Below are positions 35,538 through 44,401 of a stretch of DNA of 64,000 nucleotides, in pieces. The number at the start of each line of letters is the position of its first letter. The first letter of the stretch is position 1. The notes under the pieces are model-generated. The model did no database searches and was not told the origin of the DNA. It saw nothing but the letters and a program-made list of their open reading frames with translations. The DNA comes from Amycolatopsis deserti (GTDB lineage Bacteria > Actinomycetota > Actinomycetes > Mycobacteriales > Pseudonocardiaceae). A program made the position numbers and the translations under genes. The stretch covers positions 1,690,181-1,754,180 of the forward strand of contig NZ_BNAU01000001.1 in NCBI RefSeq assembly GCF_014653945.1, in the 5' to 3' direction.

Positions 35538-36256
35538 CGCGTGACCTGCGCGCACTCGCCCAGCAGCCCGCGGCGGCCGGCCAGCTCGGACAGGGCGACC
35601 AGCACCTGGTCGATGGACAGCTCGGTGGTGTCCAGGTGCACCGCGTCGTCGGCGGCCTTCAGCGGCGCGACCGCACGGGTCGAGTCGAGCCGGTCCCGCC
35701 GGTCGACCGACGCCAGCGCCTCGGCCTGGCTGCTCTGCCGCCCGGCCGCGGTGTCCTGGGCGCTGCGGCGCGCGGCCCGCACCGCCGGGTCCGCGGTCAG
35801 GTAGACCTTGAGCGGCGCGTCCGGCGCCACGACCGTGCCGATGTCCCGGCCCTCGACGACGATGCCGCCGACCTCGCCGAGCACCTCGCCGATGATCCGC
35901 CGCTGCCGGGCCACCAGCAGCTCACGCACCTCGGGCACCGCCGAAACCGGCGACACGGCGTGGTTGACCTCGGCGCCGCGGATCTCGGCCGCCACGTCCT
36001 CACCGGCCAGGTGCACGCTCGGCGCCGACGGGTCGGTGCCCAGGGTGAAGTCGGTGGTCCGGGCCAGCTCGGCGACCGCCGGGCCGTCCGCCGGGTCGAC
36101 GCCCGCGCGCAGCACGGCCAGCGTGACCACCCGGTACATCGCACCGGTGTCCAGGTACCCGGCCGACAGCCGGCCGGCGAGCTTGCGCGCCACCGTGGTC
36201 TTCCCGGTTCCCGAAGGTCCGTCCAGAGCGACCACGCCGCGTAGGGCTCCCGCCAC
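35534..36256 (-). CDS. cmk: Cytidylate kinase
   Basis: A 240-residue (d)CMP kinase. P-loop DGPSGTGKTTVARKLA near residue 12, the CMP-binding YLDTGAMYR segment, and the REIGTVV-like VEGRDIGTVVAPDAP motif identify it. The start is GTG 36256 after GGAGAG. Phosphorylates CMP and dCMP with ATP in the cytoplasm. First gene of the cmk-plsC-der operon and divergent from the KhtT-like gene. Confidence 0.97.
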   Translation of the reverse strand: MAGALRGVVALDGPSGTGKTTVARKLAGRLSAGYLDTGAMYRVVTLAVLRAGVDPADGPAVAELARTTDFTLGTDPSAPSVHLAGEDVAAEIRGAEVNHAVSPVSAVPEVRELLVARQRRIIGEVLGEVGGIVVEGRDIGTVVAPDAPLKVYLTADPAVRAARRSAQDTAAGRQSSQAEALASVDRRDRLDSTRAVAPLKAADDAVHLDTTELSIDQVLVALSELAGRRGLLGECAQVTR

Positions 36257-36350
36257 CGATGCTCTCCTCGCCGTCTCGATCGGTCCGTACCTGCGGTTCT
36301 CCATTGTGCCTGGTCCACCCGGTGACAGCCGCACCGGTACCGTGGCGGAC

Positions 36351-36833
36351 GTGAACGTGGAAGTAACGCCCTTACCGGGCATCGGCGTGCGGAAGGACTT
36401 CGCCACCCGGAACGGCCGCCGCATCGGGGTGGTCACGCACCGGGACGGGCAGATCGAGCTGATCGTGTCCAAGTCCGACGACCCCGACGCGTGCCTGGCG
36501 TCCCTGCCCCTGACCGCCGACGAGGCCGGCGCGCTGGCCAACCTGCTCGGCGCCCCGCAACTGGTCGCGCAGCTCACCGAGGAGCACCGCGAGGTCCCCG
36601 GCATCAACACCAAGCAGCTGCCCATCAAGGCCAACTCCCCGTTCGACGGCCGCACCCTCGGCGACACGGCGATGCGGACCCGGACCGGCGTGTCCGTGGT
36701 CGCCGTCATGCGCGCCGGCCAGGTGCACCCCTCCCCCACCCCGGACTTCACGTTCACCGCCGGTGACGTGCTGGTCGCGGTCGGCACGTCGGAAGGCCTG
36801 GAGGGCGCCCTCAAGATCCTGAAGAACGGCTGA
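36351..36833 (+). CDS. KhtT-like regulatory subunit of a K+/H+ antiporter (RCK_C/TrkA-C domain)
   Basis: A 160-residue cytoplasmic protein starting at GTG 36351 (VNVEVTPLPGIG). Its C-terminal half (SPFDGRTLGDTAMRTRTGVSVVA... FTAGDVLVAVGT) is a TrkA-C domain, the nucleotide- or ligand-sensing part of KhtT-type regulators. It ends 4 bp before the antiporter gene, matching the khtT-khtU order of Bacillus. It is expected to hold the antiporter closed or open in response to potassium, pH or c-di-AMP. Confidence 0.85.
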   Translation: MNVEVTPLPGIGVRKDFATRNGRRIGVVTHRDGQIELIVSKSDDPDACLASLPLTADEAGALANLLGAPQLVAQLTEEHREVPGINTKQLPIKANSPFDGRTLGDTAMRTRTGVSVVAVMRAGQVHPSPTPDFTFTAGDVLVAVGTSEGLEGALKILKNG

Positions 36834-36837
36834 GCCC

Positions 36838-38034
36838 TTGGAGCACACCGCACTGGCCCTGATCGAACTCGGGGCCGTCTTCTTCGTGCTCGGCGCCCTG
36901 GGGCGCCTCGCCGGGAAGATCGGCCTCTCCCCCATCCCGCTCTACCTCCTCGGCGGCCTGGCCTTCGGGCAGGGCGGCCTCGTCCCGCTCGGTGACATCG
37001 GCGACTTCACGCACCTGGCCAGCGAGATCGGTGTCGTGCTGCTGCTGTTGCTGCTGGGCCTGGAGTACTCGGCGGCCGAGCTGTTCACCGGGCTGAAACG
37101 CTCGTGGATGGCCGGCCTGCTGGACATCGTGCTCAACGCCGCACCCGGCGCGGCCGTCGCGCTGCTGCTCGGGTGGGGCCCGATCGGCGCCATCGTGATG
37201 GCCGGCGTCACCTACATCTCCTCGTCCGGGATCATCGCGAAGGTGCTGGGCGACCTGGGCCGGCTCGGCAACCGGGAAACCCCGGTGGTGCTGTCGATCC
37301 TGGTGTTCGAGGACCTGGCGATGGCGCTGTACCTGCCGATCCTGACCGCGCTGCTGGGCGGCGTGAGCTTCCTCGGCGGACTGGAGGCCGTCGGCATCTC
37401 ACTGCTGGTGATCACCGTGGTGCTGGTGATCGCGCTGAAGTACGGCCGGTACGTGTCGGCGATCGTGGACTCCGACGACCGCGAGGTGTTCCTGCTCAAG
37501 GTGCTCGGCGCGGCGCTGCTGGTGGCCGGGCTCGCCTCGGCGATGCAGGTGTCCGCCGCGGTCGGCGCGTTCCTGCTCGGCATCGCGATCTCCGGCTCCA
37601 CGGCCCACAACGCCACGCGGCTGCTGGAGCCGCTGCGGGACCTGTTCGCCGCGGTGTTCTTCGTGGTGTTCGGGCTCAACACGAACCCGGCGTCGATCCC
37701 GCCGGTGCTCGGCTGGGCGGTGCTGCTGGCCGTGGTGACCACCCTGACGAAGGTGGCGACCGGCTGGTGGGCCGCGCGGCGTCAGGGTGTCGGCAAGCTG
37801 GGCCGCGCCCGTGCCGGTGCGGCGCTGGTGGCGCGCGGTGAGTTCTCGATCGTCATCGCCGGGCTGGCCGTGTCGGCCGGCGCGGTGGTCGACGAACTGG
37901 CCGCACTGGCGACCGCGTACGTGCTGCTGATGGCGATCCTCGGCCCGATCGCGGCCCGGGTGGTGGAGCCGCTGGCGAAGGGCCTGCAGCGGCGGCGCGG
38001 GCACGGCCACGAGCCCGCCACCACCGCGAGCTGA
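36838..38034 (+). CDS. CPA2-family cation:proton antiporter (KhtU/KefB-like)
   Basis: A 398-residue membrane protein with about 12 hydrophobic helices. LLLGLEYSAAELF near residue 75 and GVTYISSSGIIAKVLGDLGRL near residue 125 are typical of the CPA2 group, and SILVFEDLAMALYLPIL near residue 160 carries the paired acid/Asp positions that bind the cation. It starts with TTG 4 bp after the KhtT-like gene. The C-terminal RCK domain of KefB/C is absent because it is the separate KhtT-like protein. It likely exports K+ in exchange for protons. Confidence 0.9.
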   Translation: MEHTALALIELGAVFFVLGALGRLAGKIGLSPIPLYLLGGLAFGQGGLVPLGDIGDFTHLASEIGVVLLLLLLGLEYSAAELFTGLKRSWMAGLLDIVLNAAPGAAVALLLGWGPIGAIVMAGVTYISSSGIIAKVLGDLGRLGNRETPVVLSILVFEDLAMALYLPILTALLGGVSFLGGLEAVGISLLVITVVLVIALKYGRYVSAIVDSDDREVFLLKVLGAALLVAGLASAMQVSAAVGAFLLGIAISGSTAHNATRLLEPLRDLFAAVFFVVFGLNTNPASIPPVLGWAVLLAVVTTLTKVATGWWAARRQGVGKLGRARAGAALVARGEFSIVIAGLAVSAGAVVDELAALATAYVLLMAILGPIAARVVEPLAKGLQRRRGHGHEPATTAS

Positions 38035-38038
38035 CCGC

Positions 38039-38062
38039 TCCGGCGACAGCGTGGTCGCCGGA
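38039..38062. terminator. Hairpin between convergent genes
   Basis: TCCGGCGAC-N6-GTCGCCGGA, a 9-bp perfect stem with a 6-nt loop, in the 33-bp gap between the antiporter and the ArsC-like gene. No T-run, but the symmetrical placement suits a bidirectional terminator. Confidence 0.5.
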
Positions 38063-38067
38063 CGCCG

Positions 38068-38424
38068 TCAGGGCAGCACTGAACGCACGGCCTCTTCCGA
38101 TCGCCCGACCACCGTGGTTCCGTCGTCGGCGGTGATGATCGGCCGCTGGATCAGCTTCGGGTGCTCCGCGAGCGCCTCCAGCCACCGGCCGCGGCTCGCC
38201 TCGTCCTTCGGCCAGCTCTTGATCCCCAGCTCGGCCGCCTCGGGCTCCTGCAGCCGCGCGATGTCCCACGGGTCCAGGCCCAGGCGCTCGAGCACCGCGT
38301 CCAGCTCGGCCACCGTCGGCGGCTCCTCCAGATACCGGCGGACCTCGTAGGACACGCCCGCCTCGTCCAGGATCGACAGCGCCGACCGGCACTTCGAGCA
38401 CCGCGGGTTGACCCAGATCTCCAC
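38068..38424 (-). CDS. ArsC-family thioredoxin-fold reductase
   Basis: A 118-residue protein of the ArsC/Spx/YffB family. NPRCSKCR gives Cys9 with a second Cys12, the expected RPII segment with the anion-binding Arg is at residues ~93-96, and WPKDEASRGRW sits between. ArsC reduces arsenate with glutaredoxin; the CSKC pair rather than a single Cys makes a thioredoxin-like redox mechanism possible. GTG start; its first base overlaps the RecQ stop (TAG). No arsenite efflux gene is nearby, so arsenate resistance is unproven. Confidence 0.8.
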   Translation of the reverse strand: MEIWVNPRCSKCRSALSILDEAGVSYEVRRYLEEPPTVAELDAVLERLGLDPWDIARLQEPEAAELGIKSWPKDEASRGRWLEALAEHPKLIQRPIITADDGTTVVGRSEEAVRSVLP

Positions 38425-40259
38425 TACTCACCCTCCGCCAGAGTCGCCAGCACCTTCTCGCCGTACCGGGCGAGCTTGTTCTCCCCGACCCCGCTCACCC
38501 CGGCCAGCTCGTCCAAAGTAGACGGCTGCTCGGTGGCGATCTGCCGCAGGGTGGCGTCGCTGAAGACGATGTAGGCGGGCACGCCCTGGTTCTTCGCCTC
38601 CTCGAACCGCCAGGCCCGCAGCTTCTCGAACACCGGGCGCGCCTCCTCCGGCATCTCCGCCGCCGGCTTGCGCTTCGCCGCCGCCGCGGCGGCACGGGCG
38701 GCGCGCTTGGGCTCGCGGCGCATCCGCACCTCGCGCTTGCGGCCCAGCACCTCGCCGCTGGCCTCGGTCAGCAGCAGCGTCCCGTAGTCGCCCTCGACGG
38801 CCAGCAGCCCCTGCGCCAGCAGCTGCCGCACCACGCCCCGCCACTCGCTCTCCGACAGCTCGGTACCCACGCCGAACACGGTCAGCTGGTCGTGCCGGTG
38901 CTGCGTCACCTTCGGCGTCTGCTTGCCCAGCAGGATGTCGATGATCTGCCCGGCGCCGAACTTCTGGCCCCGCTCGTGCTGCAGCCGGTACACCGCGGAC
39001 AGCAGCTTCTGCGCGGCGATCGTGCCGTCCCACGACTCCGGCGGCGTCAGGCAGGTGTCGCAGTTGCCGCACGGCTGTCCGGACTGGCCGAAGTAGTTCA
39101 GCAGCTGCACGCGGCGGCACTCGACGGTCTCGCACAGCGCCAGCATCGCGTCCAGGTGCTGCGACAGCCGGCGGCGGTGCGCGTCGTCGCCCTCGGAGGT
39201 CTGGATCATCCGCCGCTGCTGCACGACGTCCTGCAGCCCGTAGGCCAGCCACGCGGTGGACGGCAGCCCGTCGCGGCCGGCGCGGCCGGTCTCCTGGTAG
39301 TAGCCCTCCACGGACTTCGGCAGGTCCAGGTGCGCCACGAACCGCACGTCCGGCTTGTCGATGCCCATCCCGAACGCGATGGTCGCGACCACCACCAGCC
39401 CGTCCTCGCGCAGGAACCGCGCCTGGTTGCGCGCGCGGGTGCGGGAATCCAGACCGGCGTGGTAGGGAACCGCGCTGATCCCGTTGGCGACCAGGAACTC
39501 GGCGGTCTTCTCCACCGAGTTGCGCGACAGGCAGTACACGATGCCCGCGTCGCCCGGGTGCTCGGTGCGGATCAGGTCGAGCAGCTGCTTCTTCGGCTCG
39601 GCCTTCGGCGCGATGCGGTACTGGATGTTGGGCCGGTCGAAACTCGCCACGAACTGGCGGGCCTCGCCCAGGTTGAGGCGGGACACGATCTCGGCGTGCG
39701 TGGCCTTCGTCGCGGTGGCGGTCAGCGCGATGCGCGGCACGTCCGGCCAGCGCTCGTGCAGCTCGGACAGGCCCAGGTAGTCGGGCCGGAAGTCGTGGCC
39801 CCACTGGGACACGCAGTGCGCCTCGTCGATCGCGAACAAGGCGACCTTCCCGCGGTCCAGAAGGTTGCGCGTGGAGTCCATCGACAGCCGTTCCGGCGCC
39901 AGGTACAGCAGGTCCAGCTCGCCCGCGAGGAACGCGGCCTCGACCTCGCGGCGCTGCTCGAAGTCCTGCGACGAGTTGAGGAACCCGGCGCGCACCCCGA
40001 CCGCCAGCAGCGCGTCCACCTGGTCCTGCATCAGCGCGATCAGCGGCGAGACGACCACCCCGGTGCCCGGGCGCACCAGCGACGGGATCTGGTAGCACAG
40101 GGACTTCCCGCCGCCGGTCGGCATCAGCACGACCGCGTCGCCGCCCCCGATCACGTGCTCGACGATCGCTTCCTGGTCACCGCGGAAGGAGTCGTAGCCG
40201 AAGACGCGCCGCAGCGTCTGCAGCGCGTCGCTCACCGGGATGGTCTCAGCGGATGCCAC
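38424..40259 (-). CDS. recQ: ATP-dependent DNA helicase RecQ
   Basis: A 611-residue 3'-5' superfamily 2 helicase. Walker A MPTGGGKS (residues ~46-53), [20 protein letters not shown] (motif II), and the QTGRAGRD-like motif VI give the motor. The RQC zinc site is seen as [12 protein letters not shown], then CGNCDTC, and an HRDC domain occupies the last ~80 residues. A Lys/Arg/Ala-rich linker precedes HRDC. It acts in recombination and fork repair. Divergent from the ECF sigma gene. Confidence 0.97.
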   Translation of the reverse strand: MASAETIPVSDALQTLRRVFGYDSFRGDQEAIVEHVIGGGDAVVLMPTGGGKSLCYQIPSLVRPGTGVVVSPLIALMQDQVDALLAVGVRAGFLNSSQDFEQRREVEAAFLAGELDLLYLAPERLSMDSTRNLLDRGKVALFAIDEAHCVSQWGHDFRPDYLGLSELHERWPDVPRIALTATATKATHAEIVSRLNLGEARQFVASFDRPNIQYRIAPKAEPKKQLLDLIRTEHPGDAGIVYCLSRNSVEKTAEFLVANGISAVPYHAGLDSRTRARNQARFLREDGLVVVATIAFGMGIDKPDVRFVAHLDLPKSVEGYYQETGRAGRDGLPSTAWLAYGLQDVVQQRRMIQTSEGDDAHRRRLSQHLDAMLALCETVECRRVQLLNYFGQSGQPCGNCDTCLTPPESWDGTIAAQKLLSAVYRLQHERGQKFGAGQIIDILLGKQTPKVTQHRHDQLTVFGVGTELSESEWRGVVRQLLAQGLLAVEGDYGTLLLTEASGEVLGRKREVRMRREPKRAARAAAAAAKRKPAAEMPEEARPVFEKLRAWRFEEAKNQGVPAYIVFSDATLRQIATEQPSTLDELAGVSGVGENKLARYGEKVLATLAEGE

Positions 40260-40384
40260 GCCGCGATCCTAGGGGCTCGCCGCGTCCGCCGGGCGCCGCC
40301 ACACGAGATGCCCAGTCGCGACCAGTTTCCCGGGCCGGCGGTGTCCACCACAGTGAGGACAGCCGCGTGACCGAAGGAGCCGCC

Positions 40385-41404
40385 ATGCACCCGACCCACC
40401 ACCAGGAACTCCTGGCGCTCGCCCGCGGCGGCGACGGGGAGGCCTTCCGCGCGCTGGTCGAGCCCTTCCGGCGTGAGCTGCAGGTGCACTGCTACCGCAT
40501 CCTCGGCTCGGTGCAGGACGCCGAGGACATGCTGCAGGAGACCCTGCTGGCGGCGTGGCGCGGCATCGGCGGCTACGAGGGACGCGCCTCGGTGCGGACG
40601 TGGCTGTACCGGATCGCCACCAACCGCTGCCTGAACGCGTTGCGGGCCGAAGCCCGCCGCCCACGTGACCACCCGAGCCCCCGAGGAGACGTTCCGTTGC
40701 CCGAGCCATCCCGCCGCCGGCCGGAACCGAGCTGGCTGGAACCGTACCCCGACGAGCTGTTCGAGGCGGCCGGTCAGCTGGCCGGGCCGGAAGCGCGGTA
40801 CGAGGTCAGGGAGTCGGTGTCGCTGGCGTTCCTGGCCGCGCTGCAGCACCTGCCGCCCAGACAACGGGTGGTGCTGGTGCTGCGGGACGTGCTCGGGTTC
40901 CGGGCCGCCGAGGTGGCGGAGATGCTGGACACCACCGAAAACGCGGTGACCAGCGCGCTCACCCGGGCGCGGAGCGCGCTGTCCGGCGAGCTGCCCGGCT
41001 GGGCGGACGCGCCGCTGCCGGACTCGCCCCGGGAACGACGCGTCGTGGACACCTTCGCCCGCGCGTTCGAGGCCGGGGACGTCGAGGCGATCGTGGCCCT
41101 GCTGACCGGCGACGCGTGGCTGACCATGCCACCGCTGCCGCTGGAGTACCAGGGGCCCGACGCCATCCGGACCTTCCTGGACACGGTCGTCATGCGCGAC
41201 GGCCGCCGGTACGTGCTGTACCCGACCCGCGCGAACGGCCAGCCGGCCTTCGGCTACTACGTCCGCGACCCGCGGACCCCCGTGCTGCACGCGCACGGCG
41301 TGATCGTGCTGACCCTGAGCGGCGACCGGATCAGCGCGCTGACCCGGTTCTCCGACACCGCGCTGCTGGCCCGGTTCGGTTTCCCGCGAACTCTGCGTCC
41401 CTGA
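40385..41404 (+). CDS. ECF sigma factor with C-terminal SnoaL/NTF2-like domain
   Basis: A 339-residue extracytoplasmic-function sigma factor. Region 2 is seen as HCYRILGSVQDAEDMLQE (residues ~36-53) and region 4 as LPPRQRVVLVLRDVLGFRAAE (residues ~157-177). The last ~130 residues form an NTF2/SnoaL-like domain, as in ECF41-type and SigG/SigJ-like factors, where this extension, not a separate anti-sigma factor, modulates activity. ATG 40385 follows AAGGAG by 7 nt. It is followed by a DUF899 protein and an MFS exporter, which probably form its own regulon. Confidence 0.9.
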   Translation: MHPTHHQELLALARGGDGEAFRALVEPFRRELQVHCYRILGSVQDAEDMLQETLLAAWRGIGGYEGRASVRTWLYRIATNRCLNALRAEARRPRDHPSPRGDVPLPEPSRRRPEPSWLEPYPDELFEAAGQLAGPEARYEVRESVSLAFLAALQHLPPRQRVVLVLRDVLGFRAAEVAEMLDTTENAVTSALTRARSALSGELPGWADAPLPDSPRERRVVDTFARAFEAGDVEAIVALLTGDAWLTMPPLPLEYQGPDAIRTFLDTVVMRDGRRYVLYPTRANGQPAFGYYVRDPRTPVLHAHGVIVLTLSGDRISALTRFSDTALLARFGFPRTLRP

Positions 41405-41486
41405 CCCTGCCGACCAGTTCCCGCCGACCAGTTCCCGGCCCCGCCGGTGTCGGTACCGGTATCCGACGAAACGGGAAGGCGGACAC

Positions 41487-42227
41487 ATGCAGACACCACC
41501 GATCGTGTCACCGGCGGAGTGGGCGGCGGCGCACCAGCGGATGCTGGTCAAGGAGAAGGAACTGACCCGGGCGCGCGACGCGCTGGCCGCCGCGCGCCGG
41601 CGGATGCCCTGGGTGGCCGTGGCGAAGCGGTACTCGTTCCGCGGCCCCGAGGGCGAGGCGAGCCTGCTCGACCTGTTCCACGGCCGCCGTCAGCTGATCG
41701 TCTACCGCGCCTTCTTCGAACCGGGCGTGCACGGCTGGCCCGACCACGCCTGCCGCGGCTGTTCGATGATGGCGGACAACCTCGGCCACCTCGCCCACCT
41801 CAACGCGCGGGACACCACGCTGGTGTTCGCCTCGCGTGCCCCGCAGGCCGACATCGAGCGGGTCAAGGCGCGGATGGGCTGGCGGATGCCCTGGTACACC
41901 ATCACCGACGAGTTCGACGCCGATTTCGGTGTCGACTCCTGGCACGGCACCAACGCCTTCATCCACCACGGCGACCAGGTGTACCGCACCTACTTCGTCA
42001 ACAACCGGGGCGACGAGGCGCTGGGTACCAACTGGAGCTACCTCGACCTGACCGCGCTCGGCCGTCAGGAGTCCTGGGAGGACTCCCCGGAGGGCTACCC
42101 GCAGACCGCGCCCTACGAGTGGTGGGACTGGCACGACGAGTACGGCCGGCACGAACCGTCGCGGTGGTTCGGCGAGCCCGACCCCGACGACCCGGACGAC
42201 CAGCGCCCGCCGCGGGCCGCCCGGTGA
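41487..42227 (+). CDS. DUF899 thioredoxin-like protein
   Basis: A 246-residue protein of the DUF899 family, a thioredoxin-fold group. The segment FEPGVHGWPDHACRGCSMMADN carries a Cys-X2-Cys pair (CRGC) and is followed by VFASRAPQADIERVKARMGW; the C-terminus has WWDWHDEYG. The family often sits beside ECF sigma factors and is thought to act in redox or oxidative-stress responses, though the reaction is unknown. Its stop overlaps the MFS start (GTGA). Confidence 0.85.
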   Translation: MQTPPIVSPAEWAAAHQRMLVKEKELTRARDALAAARRRMPWVAVAKRYSFRGPEGEASLLDLFHGRRQLIVYRAFFEPGVHGWPDHACRGCSMMADNLGHLAHLNARDTTLVFASRAPQADIERVKARMGWRMPWYTITDEFDADFGVDSWHGTNAFIHHGDQVYRTYFVNNRGDEALGTNWSYLDLTALGRQESWEDSPEGYPQTAPYEWWDWHDEYGRHEPSRWFGEPDPDDPDDQRPPRAAR

Positions 42228-43615
42228 CCCCGCGGCAGGCCTGGGTCCTGGGCCTGGCCTCGACCGCGTCGTTCATGATGGCCCTGGACAGCCTGGTGGT
42301 GACGACGGCGCTGACCTCGATCCGGCAGGACCTGGCGGCCTCGCTCGAATCGCTGGAGTGGACGGTCAACGCCTACAACCTGGCGTTCGCGGTGCTGCTG
42401 CTGACCGGCGCGGCGCTGGGTGACCGGTTCGGCCGCCGCCGCGTGTTCGGCATCGGGCTGGCGTTGTTCACCGCCTCGTCGGTGGCGTGCGCGCTGGCGC
42501 CGGGCGTCGGCGCCCTGATCACGGCCCGGGCGTTCCAGGGCGCCGGGGCCGCGATGGTGCTGCCGCTGTCGCTCACCCTGGTCAGCGCGGCGTTCCCGGC
42601 GGAGCAGCGGGGCCGGGCGATGGGTCTGTACCTGGGGATCACCGGCCTGGCGACGTTCAGCGGCCCGTTCCTCGGCGGCGTCATCGCCCAGGGACTGGCC
42701 TGGCAGTGGATCTTCTGGCTGAACCTGCCGGTAGGGCTGATCACGATCGTGCTCACCACGCGGCGCGTCGGCGAGACCTTCGGACCGCACCACCGGTTCG
42801 ACCTGGGTGGCGTGGTTCTGGTGACCGCGGCGGGGTTCGGCATCGTGTGGGCCCTGGTGCGCGGGAACGCGGCGGGCTGGGGCAGCGCCGAGGTCCTGGG
42901 CGCGCTCGTGCTCGGGGCCGCGCTGGTGGTGGCGTTCGTGGTCTGGGAACGGCGCGCGGCGGCGCCGATGCTGCCGATGCGGTTCTTCCGGTCGCGCGCG
43001 TTCGCCACCGCCAACCCGGCGAACTTCCTCGTGTTCGCCTCGCTGTACGGGACGATGTTCTTCCTCGCGCAGTACTTCCAGACCGTGCACGGCGACGGGC
43101 CGTTGGCCGCCGGCCTGCGGCTGGTGCCGTGGACCGCGACGCTGATGGTGTGCGCGCCGATCGCCGGACGGCTGGCCGACCGGTTCGGCGAGCGCACGTT
43201 CGTGGCGGGCGGGCTGCTGCTGCAGTCGGTCAGCCTGGGCTGGATCGCCCTGATCGCCGACGCCGGCACCAGCTACGCGGAGATCGTGCCGGCACTGGTC
43301 GTCGGCGGTGCCGGGGTGACGATGGCGATGCCCGCGGCGCAGCGGGCGGTGGTCGCGGCGGTGCGGCCGCCGGAGATCGGGCAGGCGTCCGGTGCGTTCA
43401 TGATGCTGCGGATCTTCGGGGGCGTGTTCGGCACGTCGGTCACGGTCGCCGTGTTCGCGGCCGCGGGCGGCGGCTACACCTCGCCCGGGGAGTTCAGCGC
43501 GGGGTTCTCCGCGGGCATGGGTGCGGTGGCGGTGCTCGCGTTCCTCGGGGCCCTCGTCGCGCTCGGCATTCCCCGGCGAGCCGTGGCACCCCGCGCCCCG
43601 GTCGCTGCCCGGTAG
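42224..43615 (+). CDS. MFS drug exporter, DHA2 (14-helix) type
   Basis: A 463-residue transporter with about 14 hydrophobic helices. MMALDSLVVTTALTSI in helix 1 is the DHA2 motif D1, GDRFGRRRVF is motif A, and GIGLATFSGPFLGGVI-like sequence near residue 145 is motif C, typical of antiporters that export drugs. GTG start overlapping DUF899. With the sigma factor it makes an ECF-DUF899-MFS stress and efflux operon. Substrate unknown. Confidence 0.9.
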   Translation: MTPRQAWVLGLASTASFMMALDSLVVTTALTSIRQDLAASLESLEWTVNAYNLAFAVLLLTGAALGDRFGRRRVFGIGLALFTASSVACALAPGVGALITARAFQGAGAAMVLPLSLTLVSAAFPAEQRGRAMGLYLGITGLATFSGPFLGGVIAQGLAWQWIFWLNLPVGLITIVLTTRRVGETFGPHHRFDLGGVVLVTAAGFGIVWALVRGNAAGWGSAEVLGALVLGAALVVAFVVWERRAAAPMLPMRFFRSRAFATANPANFLVFASLYGTMFFLAQYFQTVHGDGPLAAGLRLVPWTATLMVCAPIAGRLADRFGERTFVAGGLLLQSVSLGWIALIADAGTSYAEIVPALVVGGAGVTMAMPAAQRAVVAAVRPPEIGQASGAFMMLRIFGGVFGTSVTVAVFAAAGGGYTSPGEFSAGFSAGMGAVAVLAFLGALVALGIPRRAVAPRAPVAAR

Positions 43616-43623
43616 CGGGTCCC

Positions 43624-43656
43624 GGCAGCGCCCGCCGGGGAACGGCGGGCGCTGCC
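43624..43656. terminator. Hairpin terminator between MFS gene and rluB
   Basis: GGCAGCGCCCGCCG-N5-CGGCGGGCGCTGCC, a perfect 14-bp GC stem with a 5-nt loop between convergent genes. No T-run, as is common in high-GC actinobacteria. Confidence 0.7.
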
Positions 43657-43657
43657 G

Positions 43658-44401
43658 CTACAGGCCGACGCGCCGGTACAGGCCGCCGACCTCTTCCCGG
43701 TTGAGCTTGCGGATCGTGCCCGGCTTGCCGTTGCCCAGCTGGACGTCGCCGATCGCGGTGCGCACCAGCTTGCGCACCGGGAACCCGACCTCGGCCAGCA
43801 GGCGCCGCACGATGTGCTTGCGGCCCTCGTGCAGCACGATCTCCAGCAGGGTGCGCCCGCCCATGCTGTCCTTGACGCGGAAGGCGTCGACGCGCACCGG
43901 GCCGTCCTCCAGCACGATGCCGTCCTTGAGCTCCTTGCCCAGGCCGCGCGGCACCTTGCCGTCGACCTCGGCCAGGTAGGTCTTGGGCACGTGGTAGGAG
44001 GGGTGCATCAGCCGGTGCGCGAGGTCGCCGTCGTTGGTGAGCAGCAGCAGGCCCTCGGTGTCGGCGTCCAGGCGGCCGACGTGGAACAGGCGCTCGCTGC
44101 GGTCGCGCACGTAGTCGCCGACGCACGGGCGGCCCTGGTCGTCGTACATCGTGGTGTGCACGCCGCGGGGCTTGTTGAGCGCCAGGTGGATCAGGTCCTC
44201 GCGGAGGATGACCCGGGTGCCGTCGACGTGGATCACGGCGCTGTCCGGGTCGACGCGCCGGCCGAGCTCGCGCACGATCTTGCCGTCGACGCTCACCCGG
44301 CCCTGCACGATCAGCTCTTCGGCGGCGCGGCGCGAGGCCACGCCCGCCTTGGCGAGCACCTTCTGCAGGCGCACGCCCTCGGCTTCGGGCTCAGATGTCA
44401 T
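43658..44401 (-). CDS. 23S rRNA pseudouridine synthase, RluB/RsuA family
   Basis: A 247-residue pseudouridine synthase. An S4 RNA-binding domain (VRLQKVLAKAGVASRRAAEELI) is followed by the catalytic motif GRLDADTEGLLLLTNDG (Asp near residue 113). It isomerises uridine in rRNA; RluB modifies helix 89 region of 23S. Its start overlaps the scpB stop by 11 bp, so it is the last gene of the xerD-parA-scp cluster, as in mycobacteria (homologous to Rv1711 by order). Confidence 0.93.
   Translation of the reverse strand: MTSEPEAEGVRLQKVLAKAGVASRRAAEELIVQGRVSVDGKIVRELGRRVDPDSAVIHVDGTRVILREDLIHLALNKPRGVHTTMYDDQGRPCVGDYVRDRSERLFHVGRLDADTEGLLLLTNDGDLAHRLMHPSYHVPKTYLAEVDGKVPRGLGKELKDGIVLEDGPVRVDAFRVKDSMGGRTLLEIVLHEGRKHIVRRLLAEVGFPVRKLVRTAIGDVQLGNGKPGTIRKLNREEVGGLYRRVGL

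Noticed and set aside
38068..38424. An arsenic resistance operon
   Set aside because: Only the ArsC-like gene is present; no arsenite pump or ArsR regulator is nearby, and the CSKC pair differs from classic arsenate reductases.
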